A stretch of 64,000 bases of DNA from Peromyscus leucopus (lineage: Eukaryota > Chordata > Mammalia > Rodentia > Cricetidae), in NCBI RefSeq assembly GCF_004664715.2, contig NC_051066.1:76295147-76359146 (forward strand). Direction: 5' to 3'. Positions within the stretch are counted from its first letter, which is position 1, and each line of letters opens with the position of its first letter. The notes below the pieces were generated by a model. It saw only the letters and a list, made by a program, of their open reading frames with translations. It had not been told where the DNA came from and did no database searches. A program made the translations under genes and the position numbers. This document shows, one piece after another, positions 59,483 to 64,000 of the stretch.

Positions 59483-60268
59483 GAGGAGTGTGGGATGAGA
59501 ACATAGGGAAATGGGAGGGTCAACCTGGAACAGGGACAGAGTGGGAGGGCAGAGAGATAGATACCATGATAGATGAGGACATTATGGGAATAGGAAGAGG
59601 CAGGGTGCTGGGGAGGCTCTCAGGAATCCACAAGGATGACCCCACCTTGGTCTGCTGGCAGAGGGTGCCTGGACCAGTCTACTCTGGTGACCGGCCTAGC
59701 AAATAACCTAGCTGTGATCATAGAGCTTTTGTCCTGTGACTGATGGAGGCAGATGCAGAGATCCACAGCCAGGCACCAGGCTGAGCTCCGGGAATCCAAT
59801 TGATGAGAGAGAAGAGGGATTCTGCAGGTGGGGGACGTCGAGATCATGATGGGAGGACATGCAGAGATGACAGACCACACTAATGGAAGCCCATGAACTG
59901 TGGACTGGTGGCTGTGGAGCCCCCATGGGACTGAACTAGTCCCTCTGGATATGGAAGACAGTTGTTTGGCTCAAACTGCTTGGGGGGCACCCAGGCAGGG
60001 GGATCAGGATCTGTCCCTGGTGCATGGGCAGGCTTCTAGGAATCTAGTGCCTATGGTGTGACACCTTGCGCAGCCTTAATGCAGTGGGAGGGGGCTTAGA
60101 CCTGCCTAGGCTCAGTGTGCTGGGCTCTGCTGACTCCCCATGGGAGACCTTAATTTGGGGGATGTGGGGATGTGGGGTGGCTTGGGAAAGGGCTGGGGGT
60201 GGGAGGAGGGAGGATCTGAGGGTGGTATGTGGAGTGAATAGAAAATTTAATAAAGAAAAATGAAAAAA
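59483..60268 (+). mobile_element. Truncated L1 3' UTR
   Basis: Starts GAGGAGTGTGGGATGAGAAC, includes the G-rich tract at about 60150-60215 and ends AATAGAAAATTTAATAAAGA with an A-rich tail. It closely resembles the antisense copy at 49628-50612. No clear duplication was found. Sits in the Iftap intron, antisense to the gene. Confidence 0.93.
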
Positions 60269-60403
60269 ATAGTTTTCTGAAAGCTAATAAACTTGCCAAT
60301 ATAAGGATTAGCCACTTATAATGAACTTTTAAAAATAAAAATATAAAGTTTGTCACTTAGAACTAAAAGTTATTAATAGCAGCTCTTGCTAGATAATTTT
60401 CTT

Positions 60404-60580
60404 TTCTTTTCTTTTCTTTTTTGTTTGTTTGTTTTTCAAGACAGGGTTTCTCTGTGTAGTTTTGCTACCTGTCCTGGATCTCACTCTGTAGACCAGGCTG
60501 ACCTCAAACTCACAGAGATCTGTCTGGCTCTGCCTCCCAAGTGCTAGGATTAAAGGCATGCACCACCACTGCCCAGTGAT
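60404..60580 (-). mobile_element. B1 SINE
   Basis: Antisense B1 preceded by (CTTTT)n and (GTTT)n units that replace its tail. Perfect duplication AGATAATTTTCTT at 60391-60403 and 60581-60593. It lies in sense orientation relative to Iftap. Confidence 0.96.
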
Positions 60581-60593
60581 AGATAATTTTCTT

Positions 60594-62154
60594 AGAATAT
60601 GACTTAAATGCTGAAACAGAACAACAGAGGAAACTAAGAATAGTCATAATTTCATATTTGCAAAGCCAAAATGTGATCTTCCGAACAATTAAGCCATTTG
60701 GGGGATATGCTTCAGTACAGCTCAGTTGAGTCAAGGTGTGAGAATAGTCCTCTGCAGTCATTCGGGGATTTTTCATTCTTCCCAAAATGTTGGAGTTCCT
60801 ACATTCCTAGGCATTGTATAAGGCCCTAGAACACAAAGAAAGACCTGGGTAAAGTCACTGACAAATTATATCAGCACCAACATACCCTGACAGTGAACCG
60901 TGGGATGGCAGACTTGGGGGGGGGGGTGATAAGACCATCTAGCAGACAAGACTGGAGTGGGTTGGGAAGGAATCCGAGATGGTTAGATACCTAGGCAGAA
61001 CCAGTTAACAGGCTGAGGGAAGATCAGCTTTGCAGACAGTTTCCATGAACGCACTATGAAGATAAGGTGCAGGGTTTCATGTCTGAAAGCAGTTCAGCCT
61101 TGTCTGAGCATAAACTGTAAGGACAAATGGAGAAATGGCAAGGCAGCAACATCATCTTATAGATGACGAAAAGGCCCTGAAGAATCTTTTGCAATCAGGG
61201 CAGACACTTGGTCTTATATGCATTCTCTTCATTTAGTCAAACTTTTTAATGAACACCTATGATGGAGCAAGTATCAGCAGCACCAAAAAGAAATAGGACG
61301 ATGAAGCGCTGGAAGAAAAGATACAAAAACAATTTTGGAAGATAGTAAGCAGCATTTGGTGACTGGTGATATAGAAATGGCAGAGGAAAAAGCAGAGGAA
61401 GGGAAACTCAGTTGTGGACACACTGCATTTGAGGATCCCTGGAAGATACAGAAATCAAAAAGCACTTAAATACACAAACCCGAAGCTCAAGGGGGAAAAG
61501 ATCTGAAGCTAGACCCCATTTACAGATATAAGCATAACAGGAAGAATTTAGAATGAAAATTGCTTCCAGCATTCAGGGAGGGAAAAGTCACAAGGCGTAT
61601 GGATGGAGCCTTGGGGAGCTCTGACTTGTTAGGAGTGGGCAAAGACCTCCAAAGGAGGATGGGAGGAGCAATTTCAGAAACACACAAAGAATAGAGCAGA
61701 ATTGAGAGAGCCAGTAAAGCAAGAGTATAGGGAGACTGCCATAGCAGAAGAGGCGTGGCTCTCCATGCTCCGTAAATACAGAAAAGGAAGCAGCAGACCG
61801 GGCCACTGCACTCTACCTGGTACCCTCATTCTGGACACTTTCAGGTAGGCAGCCAAGGCCAAGGCATTCCACAGTTCACTGAAAGAGGAAGGAGAAGAGA
61901 GGAAGCAGGGCACTAATGGAGTTGGGCAGAAACTAGAGGGGAGAGGAACTCAACTAGTGGCATCATGAATTTGAGTGGAAAAACAGGAAGAGGAACAGAC
62001 CACAGGCAAAGAAAGGGCCAAGGGAAGCCAAGGGTGTTTTCCTTCTTTTGTTTCCTTTTTGTCAAGGATGGGAGGGGAGATTTGATCACTGTGACCTTGT
62101 GGGAAAGGAACCAAGAGAGGAGGAAAGAGACAAAGACACTACATTATTTACATT
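60594..62154. other. Intron of Iftap; no exon recognised
   Basis: Includes a 10-G run near 60917 and a long purine-biased stretch (61260-62150). Minus frames at 61588-61913 overlap one another and look like chance. Confidence 0.4.
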
Positions 62155-62935
62155 TTGGGTCATTGTAAGGAAATACCTCACAAAAGCAACAAAAGGAGGA
62201 AGACTTTTATTTGGCTCAAACTTTGAGGGGTAGAGCCTGTCATGGTGGAGAAGGCATTGGCAGCAGATAGCTCCATGGTGGCAGGAGCACGTGACAGTCA
62301 CTTCCTCCCATCCATGTGGACCAGGAAGCCTAGCAAGGGCAGGATGTGAGCCAGTCTATAACACCTTGAGACCCATCTCCAGTGACCACATCCCTCTCAC
62401 CTTCTAAAGACTCCACACCTCCCAAACCAGTGTCACTAGCTGGAGACCAAATGTTCAGACATTCATCTATGTGGTGCATGTCACAGTCACACCAGGACAT
62501 TCTCTCCCTGGCCCCATAGGCTCATGGTTGTTTCATAATGCAAAATGAATCCAGTCCAACTTCAAAAGTCCTATAGTTTTTGGCAATCATTCAAACGTGC
62601 AAATGCAGAGTCTCTTCTGATATTCAGTATCTCTAAACCATCAGCCCCTGTAAAATCAAGATATTACACACGTCCAGCAGTGTCAGAGTAAATACGCCCA
62701 TACCAAAGGGAAAAAAAGAAACCCAGCAAGGGAAGGTCAGCCCCAGGTCTTGGCATCATGTGGGGACATGTTACAGCATCGTGTACCCATCTACACAGAG
62801 CAGGAAGCAGACAGAGGACAGGCAGAGTGGTTGGGCTGTGCAGCCTCCAGGAACACACTTCCTCCAGCTACAGTCCAACCTCCAAACGTTCCTCAATTCC
62901 CCCAAAACAGCACCAGAAGCTGGGGAGCGAGCATA
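62155..62935 (-). mobile_element. Dispersed rodent repeat, long antisense copy
   Basis: Contains AGGAAGACTTTTATTTGGCT, ACTCCACACCTCCCAAACCA, CTGGCCCCATAGGCTCATGG and ATAATGCAAAATGAATCCAG, then a second similar block with ACACTTCCTCCAGCTACAGT (about 62850-62935). This is the reverse complement of the GTGGTTTGAATGA family plus a longer internal segment that I recognise as common in muroids but cannot name. Confidence 0.55.
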
Positions 62936-64000
62936 CAAAGGCATAAGGTCTGTGATACAGACCTCAACCATGGCACTGTATCACAAAGTCATTCCCAGTT
63001 AGCAGGAAGAATGTGTTTGTTTATTGAGTAAATATCTGCTCTACATCTGTGTTTGGTTCTGAGCTCATTCTGACATTTTATGTTGCAATAACATAAGCTT
63101 ATAGAGGCATGCAGGAGTGACAAGGTGCAGACATGAAATTCCAAGTGAAATGAGGTGTGCCACGCCATTCAGAGAGCATCACCGTGCCCCTTCAAACACA
63201 GTGAGGCTGCATGCTGCTCCAGCATCCAGCGGTTGACTGCTGTGGCAGTCTGGAAGCTTTCTTCTTTCAAGGTGGGCTTATTTCAGCATCTTAAGTTCTA
63301 CGGCTCCAAGGTTTCAACTACAAATTGAAATTCTGGTTTATTTTAGAGAAGAATTGTTGCTATACAACACCAAATCCCCTGCTGCTAAACAAAAACAAGT
63401 GTGAATTAAGTTATTAACTTGTTATTTTTGCCTAAGGAGCTGAGAGAAATGTGTGGATTTCAGGTATCTAATTTCAAGCCTAATTGAAAATTTTTTTTGT
63501 GACCACTATGGGAATAGAATTTGTGTACTATTAGGAAACTTTGAGTTTCCTTAAAATGGCTCATGTGACTGATTCTTACAGAGACACTGTTAAAGGAGGA
63601 TGCATTTTCATTCATAATACCACATGGGCAAATTAAGGAACCCAAAACTAATGCTCAAATCAATAACAGTAGCATTTAGCTACAGGCTAGAACACGGAGT
63701 GATGTGGTAAATAAAGTAACTTGGTGGGGAAATGTTTAGAATCCCATTGTAAAATGGAAGACAAGGGACCTGAGTTTCTCTACTGACCTCTTCCATGGTT
63801 GTGTCTTCAGGGAAACACAATTTCCCTCTCACTATTATGAACTCATCTTGCTCTAGAAAGCAGTTCAAAACCTCCAAAATTTATCAAAACAGAGGAATCA
63901 AAGCAAGGATTTATTGACAAATAACAAGCTGGAGGTGTGAAAAAATGTCCCTCTCTCTAAGGGGAAAATGTACATACATAAACTAGTAATAAAATTGGGG
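62936..64000. other. Intron of Iftap; no exon confirmed
   Basis: AT-rich, mostly non-repetitive. A minus-strand frame at about 63775-63870 ends at a donor-like AG|GTCAGT but does not resemble IFTAP. See findings. Confidence 0.35.

Noticed and set aside
1..64000. CRISPR arrays, operons, riboswitches, bacterial terminators, tRNA or rRNA genes
   Set aside because: None seen. The direct repeats are eukaryotic microsatellites and SINEs, and the tRNA-like segments are the heads of B2, B4 and ID SINEs.

Overview
The window is mammalian genomic DNA from a muroid rodent, most likely a cricetid (vole, deer mouse or hamster group). The evidence is the repeat content: B1, B2/B3, ID-type and B4-type SINEs, rodent L1 3' untranslated regions, URR1-like hAT elements, old MIR/L1M fossils and many long microsatellites. 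Several B1 copies carry a CAAAGCGA..AAAGGC..CAAAGCTA body that I associate with cricetids; that species call is inference. There are no bacterial features, CRISPR arrays, tRNA or rRNA genes.

Only one protein-coding piece can be supported. It is the last coding exon of a gene on the minus strand (CDS 55999-56163, acceptor AG at 56164-56165, polyadenylation signal at 55938-55943). Its 54 residues match the C-terminus of IFTAP (C11orf74/NWC, intraflagellar transport-associated protein) as I remember it. IFTAP lies beside RAG1/RAG2 and is transcribed away from them towards a large gene desert. The layout here fits: everything left of about 55.9 kb is gene-free and repeat-rich, and everything right of 56.17 kb should be intron of the same gene, with RAG2/RAG1 further right, outside the window.

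Region by region. 0-9.9 kb: microsatellites, an old antisense L1M block (about 2.5-3.9 kb), and a 5'-truncated L1 on the minus strand (8.55-9.87 kb). 11.2-14.4 kb: a (GAA)n tract, two young truncated L1s with perfect target-site duplications, a MIR, and an unclassified composite repeat. 18-24 kb: B1, B2/B3, a (CA)n(GA)n tract, and a plus-strand L1 with recognisable ORF2 C-terminus (21.2-22.8 kb). 28-31 kb: a hAT element with a perfect 8-bp duplication, two B1s and a GATA tract. 33.7-37.9 kb: a candidate solo LTR, L1 3' UTRs, one carrying a nested B1, and a second hAT copy. 39-41.6 kb: dispersed rodent repeats and a B4-type SINE. 41.6-45.9 kb: the longest stretch without recognised repeats. 46-55 kb: SINEs, a chimeric retrocopy, a twin-primed L1 holding a younger L1, and a large inverted repeat. 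55.9-64 kb: the IFTAP-like exon and its intron, with an L1 3' UTR, a B1 and old repeats.

The most unusual structure is a palindrome at about 52171-53585. Its two arms of about 605 bp are separated by a 203-bp spacer, and the middle 465 bp of the arms is identical base for base, with all differences confined to the arm edges. The second is a polyadenylated retrocopy at 48089-48699, made of antisense L1 segments plus another repeat and bounded by a perfect 16-bp target-site duplication. The third is a textbook twin-primed L1 at about 49.26-51.96 kb, later hit by a younger L1.
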